A DNA stretch of 64,000 nt from Armatimonadota bacterium. Its GTDB lineage: Bacteria; Armatimonadota; Fimbriimonadia; Fimbriimonadales; Fimbriimonadaceae. Position 1 is the stretch's first letter, and the number at the start of each line of letters is the position of its first letter. Shown here in pieces: positions 56,882 to 64,000 of this stretch. The position numbers and the translations under genes were made by a program. Under the pieces are notes generated by a model. The model was not told where the DNA came from, made no database searches, and was given only the letters and a program-made list of their open reading frames with translations. The stretch lies in contig JAFDWR010000001.1 of the NCBI GenBank assembly GCA_018268355.1, positions 645,858 through 709,857 on the forward strand. The letters run 5' to 3'.

Positions 56882-57967
56882 TTAGTCCTCCACGAAGTCC
56901 ATTGAAGGCTTCGGCGCCTTCGGTCGAGCCTTGAGGAACACCATTAGAGCAGCGGCGATGATCCCACCACCTGCAACGAGGAGCCAACCACCCGGGAAGG
57001 CCTTCCACTTGTATTTGAGTTCGTGGTAGGGCTTCTTGTACAACGGCGAGATCCCCGGATCGAGTTCAAAGGTCAGGTCCACGTCGGGTCGGACCGCCGT
57101 CTTGTCCTCAAAGGCGGTAAGGAACCACTTTCCGTCGACGTTCACGCCCTCGCTCGTGAGGGTTGAGATAGCATCGTGCCGCAGGCTTTCCACCTGAGTT
57201 GACTTTGCCGCCCAACGCGTATTGCCCTGCAGCGCGCGCACGGGTTGGGGAGCAACGAAGTAGACCTTGAGGTCCCGCTCGAAGGCCCTTCGGCCACCGG
57301 CGAGGACCTTCGGCTCCCGGTAGGGATAAAACGGCTTGTCCGTTTCGAACTTGATCTCGACCGTCGTGGACCTGTAGTTGGACTCGGCGCTTGAGAAACG
57401 AAAACACGAAAGGTAGTAACCCTTCTCAATGTACGGGCCAAGCCAGTAGGAAACGTTGGAGGGGACGTTGAAGCCATTCTTTTTGGCCCATTCCCCCAGC
57501 GCGACAGGGTCCTTTGCCTTCACGACCGCGACTTCGTACGGTCCGACCTTGGTTCGACCGAACTCCTCGTACCTTGCCCGGTCAGCGGCGGGATAAGCCG
57601 TTACTCCTGCATCTTGAGGCCCAGGGCTCTTGGCGTCGGTCACCCAGAAGCCAAACGAAAACACCCACTGAACGCGGATTTCCTGCACCACAGGAGGCTC
57701 CATCGCAAATTTGAACTTCTCAATCAGGTCCGCTGAGAGGGAGCGAAAAGTTGGCAGCGACGGCGTCGGGACGAGAAACCCGAACGACTGCGCTGGCCCC
57801 GCGAATTCGATCTGCCGGATGAATGATTCGGTCTTGGTGTTCGGGTCATAGACGATGACAGTGCCTTCAGATGTGATCGACATCCTCGGGTCGATTACCG
57901 CGCAGGGCTTCGCGATGGCGGTAGCCAAAAAGCTAAGTCCAATGAGTCCGATCCTTCGACAATCCAT
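56882..57967 (-). CDS. DUF2330 domain secreted or membrane protein (paralogue 2)
   Basis: This 361-aa protein shares architecture with the downstream gene: signal peptide MDCRRIGLIGLSFLATAIAKPCAVID, exported DUF2330 domain (EGTVIVYDPNTKTESFIRQIEF, FGFLVPTPSLPTF, KPFYPYREP) and a C-terminal membrane helix. The 70 bp encoding the signal are about 90% identical to the downstream copy, although the rest has diverged much further. The ATG at 57967 is chosen by alignment to paralogue 1. Confidence 0.85.
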   Translation of the reverse strand: MDCRRIGLIGLSFLATAIAKPCAVIDPRMSITSEGTVIVYDPNTKTESFIRQIEFAGPAQSFGFLVPTPSLPTFRSLSADLIEKFKFAMEPPVVQEIRVQWVFSFGFWVTDAKSPGPQDAGVTAYPAADRARYEEFGRTKVGPYEVAVVKAKDPVALGEWAKKNGFNVPSNVSYWLGPYIEKGYYLSCFRFSSAESNYRSTTVEIKFETDKPFYPYREPKVLAGGRRAFERDLKVYFVAPQPVRALQGNTRWAAKSTQVESLRHDAISTLTSEGVNVDGKWFLTAFEDKTAVRPDVDLTFELDPGISPLYKKPYHELKYKWKAFPGGWLLVAGGGIIAAALMVFLKARPKAPKPSMDFVED

Positions 57968-58028
57968 GCGTCCAACTCTCCGCAACTAATGGACGTAAGA
58001 TCGGCGGCATTCGTCGGTCCAGACGCAA

Positions 58029-58063
58029 GAATGGCCCGGACGCGAACCACGTCCGGGCCATTC
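58029..58063 (-). terminator. Hairpin downstream of the KOW-tailed gene
   Basis: A perfect 13-bp stem (58029-58041 with 58051-58063) with a 9-nt loop lies 13 bp past the stop at 58076. The following U tract is weak. Confidence 0.6.
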
Positions 58064-58075
58064 GCCAAAGGGGAT

Positions 58076-59200
58076 TTAGTCCGCCGCGATGATCTCGACG
58101 TTGGCGCGTGGGACGGTGACTTCGCCCTCGCCCGCAATCGTCGCCTTGAGGACGCGCACCTCAGTGCCCGACTCCAGGACCTGCAGGGTCGAAGGCAGCT
58201 CGGTCACAGTGCCGATCTTGCCGAAGTAGGGCTCGCGGATCATGCGGATCACGGTTCCGGGCTTCAGCTCGAACGTGGCCGCCGCAAGGTGGGCCGCCGC
58301 CGTTTCGGTGCTGATCGGGACGATGACTTCGGGGCGAATAACGCCCGCTCGGATCTGGGTTGCGCCATTGAGGCTTCCCTGCTGGCCTTCCAGCGACTTG
58401 AAGAGCTGGAACGTGCGGTTCGCCATTGCGAGATACCCAAAGCCTTCGGTCACGACAAGGGTGAACTTGATCGCTTCCGAACCCGTGATTGCAACGCCGA
58501 TGTCGTAGCCGAGGAAGCTGACGAGGTCGGAGTCCTTCACGCCGCCCGCGATCAATCCAGAAACGCCAAGCTCGTCGGCGCGCTTCATCGCGGCAAGGGT
58601 CACGCCCGAACCGCCGATGAGGATCATGCCCGCATCCGAATCCTTGATGTGCTGGGCGTCGAGAACTTCGTCGGGCGAAGAAACCGCGACGCGGATCGCA
58701 CCGACGCGCTCGCCACCGATGCCAAAAATGCCTTGGACAAGCGCGCATCGGGTTTCGATGATCGCGCCTTCTTCGGGGATGATGTCCGCGACCTTGCCTT
58801 GAATGTAGGCGGTCACATCAACCGGAATCGAGGGTTCACGAACAAGGACGTTGCCCGTAACGTCGCTGATCGCTTCAACCGTGCCGTCGAACTCCGAGGT
58901 CACGGTCTGCTTGAACATGCCGAAAAGACCCTTGGTCTCGGCAACGACCTGCCCCTGGGTGAGCTGGTCGCCAATCTGCGCTCGGAACATGCCGGGAGCG
59001 TCCTTGGCTTCAACGCCGAGCTTCTCTGCCAGCTTGATCGTCTGCAAGATACCGGGAAGGAGTGCCCGGGCGACAATGCTGTCGGGCTTGACTTCCGATC
59101 CCACCGCGACCAAGGTCTCTCCCTTGATCGGCAATCGGCGAGTCCGGCGAACGACGATGTCCGCGCTAACGGTTAGACCAGGTGTGTATGCGCTACCCAA
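58076..59200 (-). CDS. Conserved protein of unknown function with barrel-like repeats and a KOW-like C-terminus
   Basis: This 374-aa soluble protein begins with repeated beta segments resembling lipoyl/biotinyl barrels (GETLVAVGSEVKPDSIVARA, SEFDGTVEAISDVTGNVLV, TAYIQGKVADIIPEEGAIIET). A Rossmann-like middle follows (MILIGGSGVTLAAMKRADELGVSGLIAGG). It ends with a KOW-like turn (PYFGKIGTVTELP) and LPSTLQVLESGTEVRVLKA. The TTG at 59200 has AGGAGC 8 nt upstream and is the best start. It is 40 bp after the ferredoxin reductase gene, which suggests a shared redox or assembly pathway. Function unknown. Confidence 0.72.
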   Translation of the reverse strand: MGSAYTPGLTVSADIVVRRTRRLPIKGETLVAVGSEVKPDSIVARALLPGILQTIKLAEKLGVEAKDAPGMFRAQIGDQLTQGQVVAETKGLFGMFKQTVTSEFDGTVEAISDVTGNVLVREPSIPVDVTAYIQGKVADIIPEEGAIIETRCALVQGIFGIGGERVGAIRVAVSSPDEVLDAQHIKDSDAGMILIGGSGVTLAAMKRADELGVSGLIAGGVKDSDLVSFLGYDIGVAITGSEAIKFTLVVTEGFGYLAMANRTFQLFKSLEGQQGSLNGATQIRAGVIRPEVIVPISTETAAAHLAAATFELKPGTVIRMIREPYFGKIGTVTELPSTLQVLESGTEVRVLKATIAGEGEVTVPRANVEIIAAD

Positions 59201-59240
59201 CTTGAAAGCTCCTGAATGTGCTGGGGATTGTACTCGGAAC

Positions 59241-60242
59241 CTAAGGCGTTTGCCCCACTGCTCCGAGGTCGAGATCGGAGGAATGGCCGGGAAAGAGCTT
59301 CGCAGAAGGATCGAGCCGGGTCTTGGCGAAGCAAACCGCGCTGACCGCCTCGCCAACGCCGGTCGCGATCAGCTTGAGCTTGCCGGGGAAGGTCGCCACG
59401 TCACCGACGGCGAAGACGCCCGACCGATTCGTTTCAAACTGCCCGTTGACGACGATCTGGTTCTTCTCGATCGTCAGGCCCCAATCCTTGATCGGCCCGA
59501 GGCTCGATTTGAACCCGATGCAAACCACGAGGTGGTCGTACTCAAGCCGGTCCTCATCCTTCGTTTCCGAATTCAAAAGGGTGACCGCCTGGAGGTGGTC
59601 GTCGCCGTGCAGCTCCTTCACCTGGCGGAAGAGTCGCATGTTCACCGCGCTCGATTGGACCTGGCGAACGGTGTCCTCATGGGCGCGAAAGACGTCGCGG
59701 CGGTGGATGAGGTCAACGCTTTCAGCAACATCGAGAAGGTGGAGAGCCCAATCAAATGCGCTGTCTCCGCCGCCCACTACGCCCACTCGCTTGCCGCGAA
59801 AGGCCTCGGTGCTTCGGACGCCATAGCTGATGCCGCGGCCGACAAAGTCATCTTCGCCGGGGACGCCGATCTTGGTCGGCGAAAAGGCACCTGCGCCGGC
59901 GGCGATGATGAGGGTGCGGGTGGGATAGCGGTTCCCGCTCGAAGTGACGAGGGTGTAGCCCTCTTCGTCTTCGATGAGTTCGCTCGCGGTTTCGCCGAGG
60001 GCGAGTTCGGGGTCAAATTGGGTGCCCTGAGCAATGAGGTCGCGGGCAAGGTCCTTGGCAAGGACCTTCGGGAATCCCGGCATGTCGAAAACGAACTTCT
60101 CGGGATAGAGCGCGGTCAGCTGGCCGCCAAGTTCGGGAAGAGAGTCGATGATACGCACCGACATGCCGCGAAGTCCCGCGTAAAAGCTGGCAAAGAGCCC
60201 ACAAGGGCCACCGCCCAAGATCGTGATGTCCACCCGGTCCAT
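59241..60242 (-). CDS. Ferredoxin/flavodoxin-NADP+ reductase, thioredoxin reductase-like (type 2 FNR)
   Basis: This 333-aa flavoprotein has the FAD motif ITILGGGPCGLFASFYAG, the NADPH motif VGVVGGGDSAFDWALHL and the C-terminal FAD-binding GVFAVGDVATFPGKLKLIATGVGEA. It lacks the CxxC redox pair of thioredoxin reductase, which points to YumC-type ferredoxin-NADP reductase. Its operon partner is the unknown KOW-tailed protein. Confidence 0.92.
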   Translation of the reverse strand: MDRVDITILGGGPCGLFASFYAGLRGMSVRIIDSLPELGGQLTALYPEKFVFDMPGFPKVLAKDLARDLIAQGTQFDPELALGETASELIEDEEGYTLVTSSGNRYPTRTLIIAAGAGAFSPTKIGVPGEDDFVGRGISYGVRSTEAFRGKRVGVVGGGDSAFDWALHLLDVAESVDLIHRRDVFRAHEDTVRQVQSSAVNMRLFRQVKELHGDDHLQAVTLLNSETKDEDRLEYDHLVVCIGFKSSLGPIKDWGLTIEKNQIVVNGQFETNRSGVFAVGDVATFPGKLKLIATGVGEAVSAVCFAKTRLDPSAKLFPGHSSDLDLGAVGQTP

Positions 60243-60284
60243 GAACCCACGAGTTTACCGTTCACCCCGTCATTCGCCCTTTTA

Positions 60285-60319
60285 GCGGGACGGCCGACAC
60301 GGAATGTCGGGCCGCCCGC
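60285..60319 (-). terminator. Hairpin after the small protein gene
   Basis: A 14-bp stem with single-base bulges (60285-60299 with 60305-60319) lies downstream of the stop at 60371. No clear U tract follows. Confidence 0.45.
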
Positions 60320-60370
60320 AAGGGGTGTGGGGTGTTGGAGGGTAGTTTTGGCGACGGAGGGTGACCCTGG

Positions 60371-60760
60371 TTAGAGGGCCATCGCAGTCGCGGAGGTGGA
60401 AACCGATGGGAGCTTGGAGCGGTCGGGTTCGAGGAGAAACTCCTCGCGGCCCTCAAGCACGTACTGAATGCGGTCGGTGGTGCCATCAACAAGGTCGGTG
60501 TCGTCCCGAGCGATGTTGATGATCTTGCGGATACCCAGTTCAAGAAGGGCGTCCTTCACCCAGCACAGCTGCGTCCGAGTGTCGGCGTCCATCGCCTTGG
60601 CGCGGCTGTAGTCGAGCATGATGGTGAACTTGTTAATGTCCTTGCCATACATCGTGGCGGCAAGGTCTTTCGCCATCACCTGGATCTCGCTGGGGTCGAG
60701 CTTTCCCCCGAGGCTCGCCTCGACGAAAAAGCAGTCTTCGATCATATCGATCATGTACAT
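60371..60760 (-). CDS. Small protein of unknown function, possibly STAS-like
   Basis: This 129-aa soluble protein begins MYMIDMIEDCFFVEASLGGKLDPSE and contains FTIMLDYSRAKAMDADTRTQL and LLELGIRKIINIARDD. The alternating strand-helix pattern recalls STAS or SpoIIAA-like folds, but no phosphorylation motif is clear. The ATG at 60760 has a good GGAGAGGAG tract upstream. It appears monocistronic. Confidence 0.65.
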   Translation of the reverse strand: MYMIDMIEDCFFVEASLGGKLDPSEIQVMAKDLAATMYGKDINKFTIMLDYSRAKAMDADTRTQLCWVKDALLELGIRKIINIARDDTDLVDGTTDRIQYVLEGREEFLLEPDRSKLPSVSTSATAMAL

Positions 60761-60982
60761 TGTTCTCTCCTCTCCTTCAACCAGGACCCAGTGGTCCCAA
60801 GTCACACGTTGACCTTTTTCCCTTCCCACCGAGGAATCCGCCCTAGTAAGCGTTGCAGGAGCGAGGGAATCAAGCGGAGTTGTCAGCTAGATGGGTTAAC
60901 AGCCGTTTGGAATGCCAGCCGATGGCTTTGCGAGCGGCAAAGATGCCGGGGAATGAACCTAAAAAACGGGGGAAGCCAAACC

Positions 60983-61013
60983 AAAAAGGTGCCCGCCGAG
61001 CAAGGGCGGGCAC
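60983..61013 (-). terminator. Intrinsic terminator of the cystathionine gamma-synthase-yggS-sepF operon
   Basis: A 9-bp GC-rich stem (60989-60997 with 61005-61013) is followed on the minus strand by CTTTTTGG. The rest of 60761-61052 shows no gene. Confidence 0.8.
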
Positions 61014-61052
61014 TGAGGAGGAGAGGGTCAGTCTTTCGACTGCGTTCTAGTA

Positions 61053-61460
61053 TTAGTTGCGGAAAGGTTGAACCTTGCTCGCTTGACCAGGAACGTCGAC
61101 AAAGGCATGATTCGGGACGATGAGATAAATGTTTTCGCCCACATCCTGCCAGGTACCTTCCAAGCTGAAATTGACCCCGGCCATGAAGTCCACGATCTTC
61201 TGTCGCAGATTGGGGTCGGTCTCGCTCAGGTTCAGAATTTGCTGCTCGCCCCGCTTGAGTCCGTTGGCAGCGGCCATCGCATCATCAAACGATCGGACAT
61301 CGCGTCGGACCGAAATCGTGTAGCGATAAGCGCCTCGGACGGGCGTCGTGTGATCCACTCGGTGCTCGGGCATGTCCTCGATCTCGCTGAAATCGTCGAC
61401 GGGGCGGGTGAAAAGTCGAGTGAAGAAGCCTTGCTTCTCGCGGGTTGCTGTCTCTTCCAT
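61053..61460 (-). CDS. sepF: Cell division protein SepF
   Basis: SepF bundles FtsZ and anchors it to the membrane. The conserved domain includes YTISVRRDVRSFDDAMAAANGLKRGEQQILNLSE and VDFMAGVNFSLEGTWQDVGENIYLIVP. The ATG at 61460 has GAGGAA 7 nt upstream, giving 135 aa; ATG at 61487 is an alternative. The gene follows yggS, the arrangement seen in Gram-positive and cyanobacterial genomes. Confidence 0.93.
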   Translation of the reverse strand: MEETATREKQGFFTRLFTRPVDDFSEIEDMPEHRVDHTTPVRGAYRYTISVRRDVRSFDDAMAAANGLKRGEQQILNLSETDPNLRQKIVDFMAGVNFSLEGTWQDVGENIYLIVPNHAFVDVPGQASKVQPFRN

Positions 61461-61488
61461 AAGATTTTCCTCAGTTGGGCTCGCCATC

Positions 61489-62133
61489 CTAGCGCTCACC
61501 AAAAATGGCGGACCCGATCCGAATGTGGGTCGATCCTTCTTGGATCGCCACTTCCATATCATGGCTCATGCCTGCGCTCAAAAACTGGAGGCCGAGCGAC
61601 TTTCGCCTCTCGTTGACCAAGCGGTGAAACTTCCGCGCGGCCTCCGGCTCAAGAGCAGGACCGATATGCATCAGCCCTAGCAATCTCACCAGGGGATATT
61701 GTAAAGCGATTTTCGCAAAATCGTCAAGAAAGTTCGGAAAAATTCCACTTTTTTGTGATTCTTCCCCGCTGTTGACTTCAATGAAGGCATCCACGCCCCC
61801 CGGGACCTTGCTCAATTCCTTCAGGGCTGACTCCGTTGAGACGGTGTGGACCCAGTCAAAAGCGGTCCCGATCGCCTTTGCCTTGTTGCTCTGAAGGTGG
61901 CCGATGAAGTGCCAGGTCACGTCGTCCGGCATCGCCTCGATCTTTGGTTTCGCCTCTTGCCACCGACTTTCGCCAAAATCGCGAACGCCGAGGTCGTAGG
62001 CCTCCTTGAGCAGATCGAGCGGAAACGTCTTCGAGACGGCGATGAGGGTAACCGACGCCGGGTCACGTCCGGCGGCATCGCAGGCACGGCTGAGCCGGTC
62101 GCGAACCCCTTGCAGCCTCGTCTCGAGCGACAT
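61489..62133 (-). CDS. yggS: YggS family pyridoxal phosphate homeostasis protein
   Basis: This 214-aa single-domain PLP-binding TIM-barrel protein balances free PLP and amino-acid pools and has no known catalysis. PLP lysine Lys35 is in IAVSKT, with FGESRWQEA, HFIGHLQSNK, VHTVSTES, and SAGMSHDMEVAIQEGSTHIRIG binding the phosphate. It lies between a PLP-dependent sulphur enzyme and sepF. Confidence 0.96.
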   Translation of the reverse strand: MSLETRLQGVRDRLSRACDAAGRDPASVTLIAVSKTFPLDLLKEAYDLGVRDFGESRWQEAKPKIEAMPDDVTWHFIGHLQSNKAKAIGTAFDWVHTVSTESALKELSKVPGGVDAFIEVNSGEESQKSGIFPNFLDDFAKIALQYPLVRLLGLMHIGPALEPEAARKFHRLVNERRKSLGLQFLSAGMSHDMEVAIQEGSTHIRIGSAIFGER

Positions 62134-62137
62134 CAGC

Positions 62138-63319
62138 TTAAATGCAGTTGATCGCGCGGTCGAGGTCGGCCATGAGGTCCTCGGCGTGCTCGATGCCTAC
62201 GCTGAGGCGCACCAAGTTGTCGGTGAGGCCGATCTTCAGCCGGGTTTCCAGCGGTACCGAGGCGTGGGTCATGATCGCCGGGTGGTCGACGAGGCTTTCC
62301 ACGCCGCCGAGCGACTCCGCGAGGGTGAACAGCTCAAGTGATTCCAGGAATCGACGCGCCCCTGCAAGGTCCGATTTGAGGAAGAAGGTGATCATGCCGC
62401 CGAAGCCGTGCATCTGGCGCTTCGCGAGTTCGTGACCGGGGTCGGTGGTGAGGCCCGGATGCCGGACGGACTCCACGCGCGGGTGGGATTGGAGCCACTT
62501 GGCGATTTTGAGCCCGTTCTCGTTGTGCCTCTGCATGCGAACCGCGAGGGTCTTGATCCCGCGCAGGACGAGGAAGCAGTCGTGGGGTCCCGGCACTGCG
62601 CCAATCGAATTCTGGAGGAACTTCAGCCGGTCGCCGAGGCCGTTTTCGCCCACGTAGCGGTCGCCGAGGGGAAAACCGGGCTCCTTGATCATCAGCGCGC
62701 CCATGACGACGTCGGAGTGGCCGTTCAGCCACTTCGTCATCGAGTGCATGACAATGTCCGCGCCGAGCTCCAGCGGCCGCTGGTTGTAGGGCGACATAAA
62801 GGTGTTGTCCACGGCTAGGAGGGCGCTGCCCTCATGCGCAATCGAGGCGATCGCGGCAATGTCCACGAGCACCATGCCCGGATTGGTTGGGGTCTCGACC
62901 CAGACGAGCTTGGTGTTGGGCCGCATCGACTCACGCACCGCAGCATGGTCGCGCATGTCGACAAAGGTGAACTCGAGCCCGCGGTTCTTCGCAACTCGGT
63001 TAAAAAGCCGGAAGGTCCCGCCGTAAAGGTCATCGCCCGCGACGATGTGGTCGCCGACCTTGAGGAGGTTCAACACCGCGTCGATGCTGGCGAGCCCCGA
63101 AGAGAAGACGAGGGCGCGATCCGCCGATTCAAGCGCCGCAAGCTGAGTCTGCAAGACCGTCCGCGTGGGGTTATCGGTGCGGCTGTATTCATAGCCTTGA
63201 TGCTCGCCGGGCGACTTCTGGGCGTAGGTCGAGGTCTGATAGATCGGCGTCATCACGGCGCCCGCGACAGGATCAGGTTCGATCCCAGCGTGGAGCACCT
63301 TCGTCTCAAAGCGACTCAT
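62138..63319 (-). CDS. Cystathionine gamma-synthase/gamma-lyase family PLP enzyme
   Basis: This 393-aa Cys/Met metabolism fold type I PLP enzyme has YEYSRTDNPTRTVLQTQLAALE, SSGLASIDAVLNLL, the VDNTFMSPYNQRPLELGADIV segment and the PLP lysine in SMTKWLNGHSDVV. Sequence alone does not separate cystathionine gamma-synthase from gamma-lyase. It lies 4 bp upstream of yggS. It may act together with ahcY in sulphur amino-acid turnover (inference). Confidence 0.92.
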   Translation of the reverse strand: MSRFETKVLHAGIEPDPVAGAVMTPIYQTSTYAQKSPGEHQGYEYSRTDNPTRTVLQTQLAALESADRALVFSSGLASIDAVLNLLKVGDHIVAGDDLYGGTFRLFNRVAKNRGLEFTFVDMRDHAAVRESMRPNTKLVWVETPTNPGMVLVDIAAIASIAHEGSALLAVDNTFMSPYNQRPLELGADIVMHSMTKWLNGHSDVVMGALMIKEPGFPLGDRYVGENGLGDRLKFLQNSIGAVPGPHDCFLVLRGIKTLAVRMQRHNENGLKIAKWLQSHPRVESVRHPGLTTDPGHELAKRQMHGFGGMITFFLKSDLAGARRFLESLELFTLAESLGGVESLVDHPAIMTHASVPLETRLKIGLTDNLVRLSVGIEHAEDLMADLDRAINCI

Positions 63320-63331
63320 GGAATCCCAAGT

Positions 63332-64000
63332 TTAGCCGCCCCGGAGCCAAGCGAGGAGCGGTTGCCGCGACTTTGGACTGTCGAGGCTGAACGACCGGCA
63401 GTCGCCGAGTTCATCGCGGATGAAGGCCTCGGTCTTTTCGATCTCGTTGAGCGTTTGTGGCGTTGGCGGGACCCAGTGCTTGGCGACGATCTTCCCCGCA
63501 TCGGGGTCGAACTCCCACCAGCCGATCAGCACGCCACGATCAAAGATGCCGTTCGAGACCATGTCCTGGAGACCGCTCACCTTGCTCGGCCCCTTCTCGC
63601 GGAAGACTTCGGAGGCGAGGTCCTTGGGCCGCAAGACGGCGGCAAGATCGCGGCGTAGGAGGACGAGCGAATCGAGGCTGCTGAGGAGCTTGATCTGGGG
63701 CTGGTTGCTTACCTGAAAGGCGGTAAAGGCTTGGATGGCTTCGGGAGTACCTAGGAGGCCGGTCTCAGGTTCGCCAACCAGGCCCGCCCGGGCGATAATG
63801 GCCTCCGCCTGCCGCTTGCCAAAGCCCGTGAACCAGACGAAATGCTCCAGGCTTGCGAGCCCGACCCATGACCAATAGCGCTGCGCGATGAGGTCTTCGG
63901 CCTCTTCGTCGGTGAGCGAACTCGGCTCCGGACCGCCCTCCCAAAGGGCGTATTTGTATCGCTCGCCATCGAGACGACCATCGACCGCGATCCGCCGAAT
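63332..64000 (-). CDS. Winged-helix DNA-binding/AlkZ-like DNA glycosylase family protein, C-terminal part
   Basis: An open frame of 222 codons reaches the window edge, so the N-terminus is missing. The visible part has RYWSWVGLASLEHFVWFTGFGKRQAEAII, LLSSLDSLVLLRRDLAAVL and NGIFDRGVLIGWWEFDPDAGKIV, which resemble the HTH_42/AlkZ-YcaQ family of winged-helix DNA glycosylases. The catalytic QxQ or QxD motif was not confirmed. It lies 12 bp upstream of the cystathionine gamma-synthase/lyase gene. Confidence 0.6.
   Translation of the reverse strand: MRRIAVDGRLDGERYKYALWEGGPEPSSLTDEEAEDLIAQRYWSWVGLASLEHFVWFTGFGKRQAEAIIARAGLVGEPETGLLGTPEAIQAFTAFQVSNQPQIKLLSSLDSLVLLRRDLAAVLRPKDLASEVFREKGPSKVSGLQDMVSNGIFDRGVLIGWWEFDPDAGKIVAKHWVPPTPQTLNEIEKTEAFIRDELGDCRSFSLDSPKSRQPLLAWLRGG

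Noticed and set aside
61461-61562. N-terminal extension of sepF into yggS
   Set aside because: It overlaps the conserved end of yggS, and a good ribosome binding site precedes the ATG at 61460.

Overview
The window is a compact, high-GC (about 60% by eye) bacterial chromosome segment made almost entirely of housekeeping genes. No rRNA, tRNA, CRISPR array or transposase was seen. The gene set combines SepF, MreB, TrmFO, a TRAM-tailed RNase G, the futalosine-route enzyme MqnD, a type 2 ferredoxin-NADP reductase, prepilin and PilT, and DUF2330 proteins. This suggests a deep-branching didermic lineage of the Terrabacteria type, for example Armatimonadota/Fimbriimonadia. That placement is an inference from gene content, not a phylogeny.

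Layout. 1-2.8 kb: the 5' part of rpoC, with folC (not rpoB) directly upstream. 2.9-8 kb: a secreted mono-haem protein, a cyclase-STAND-TPR regulator, a small divergent LuxR-type DNA-binding protein and mqnD. 8-10.8 kb: S1/P1 nuclease, mazG and a SurA-like foldase on the minus strand. 11-15.6 kb: murA, mreB, a secreted protein, fumC and a YjbR protein. 15.6-22.2 kb: a TlpA-like thioredoxin, smc and rng.

22.2-24.3 kb is a small accessory island at the 3' end of rng. It is flanked by two 80-bp copies of the rng tail plus its terminator, and holds two translationally coupled unknown genes and a PIN-domain gene. The two copies differ within the rng codons only at synonymous positions, so one copy probably came from a diverged rng allele.

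24.4-38.1 kb is a rearranged ribosomal cluster, all on the minus strand: rpsL-rpsG-fusA | tuf | rpsJ-(polysaccharide deacetylase-glycosyltransferase) | rplC-D-W-B-rpsS-rplV-rpsC-rplP-rpmC-rpsQ-rplN-X-E. Separate promoters precede rpsL, tuf, rpsJ and rplC. Intrinsic terminators follow fusA, tuf and rplE. A U-tract hairpin in the rpsL leader looks like an attenuator.

38.4-46.6 kb: a fasciclin protein, a protein of the family annotated as quinate 5-dehydrogenase, RidA, a prepilin, an unknown 603-aa protein, rpsT, pilT, trpS and an M50 protease. 46.6-53.5 kb: lysA, dxr, rseP, trmFO, then ahcY behind a likely S-adenosylhomocysteine riboswitch, and a tiny lipoprotein. 53.5-64 kb: an ilvC homologue, a GNAT acetyltransferase, an orphan OmpR-type regulator, two DUF2330 paralogues, an unknown KOW-tailed protein with its ferredoxin reductase partner, a small unknown protein, sepF-yggS-cystathionine gamma-synthase/lyase and the 3' part of an AlkZ-like gene.

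The best candidates for something undescribed are the island at rng and the split cyclase-STAND/LuxR pair. The SAH riboswitch and the str leader attenuator are the clearest regulatory elements.
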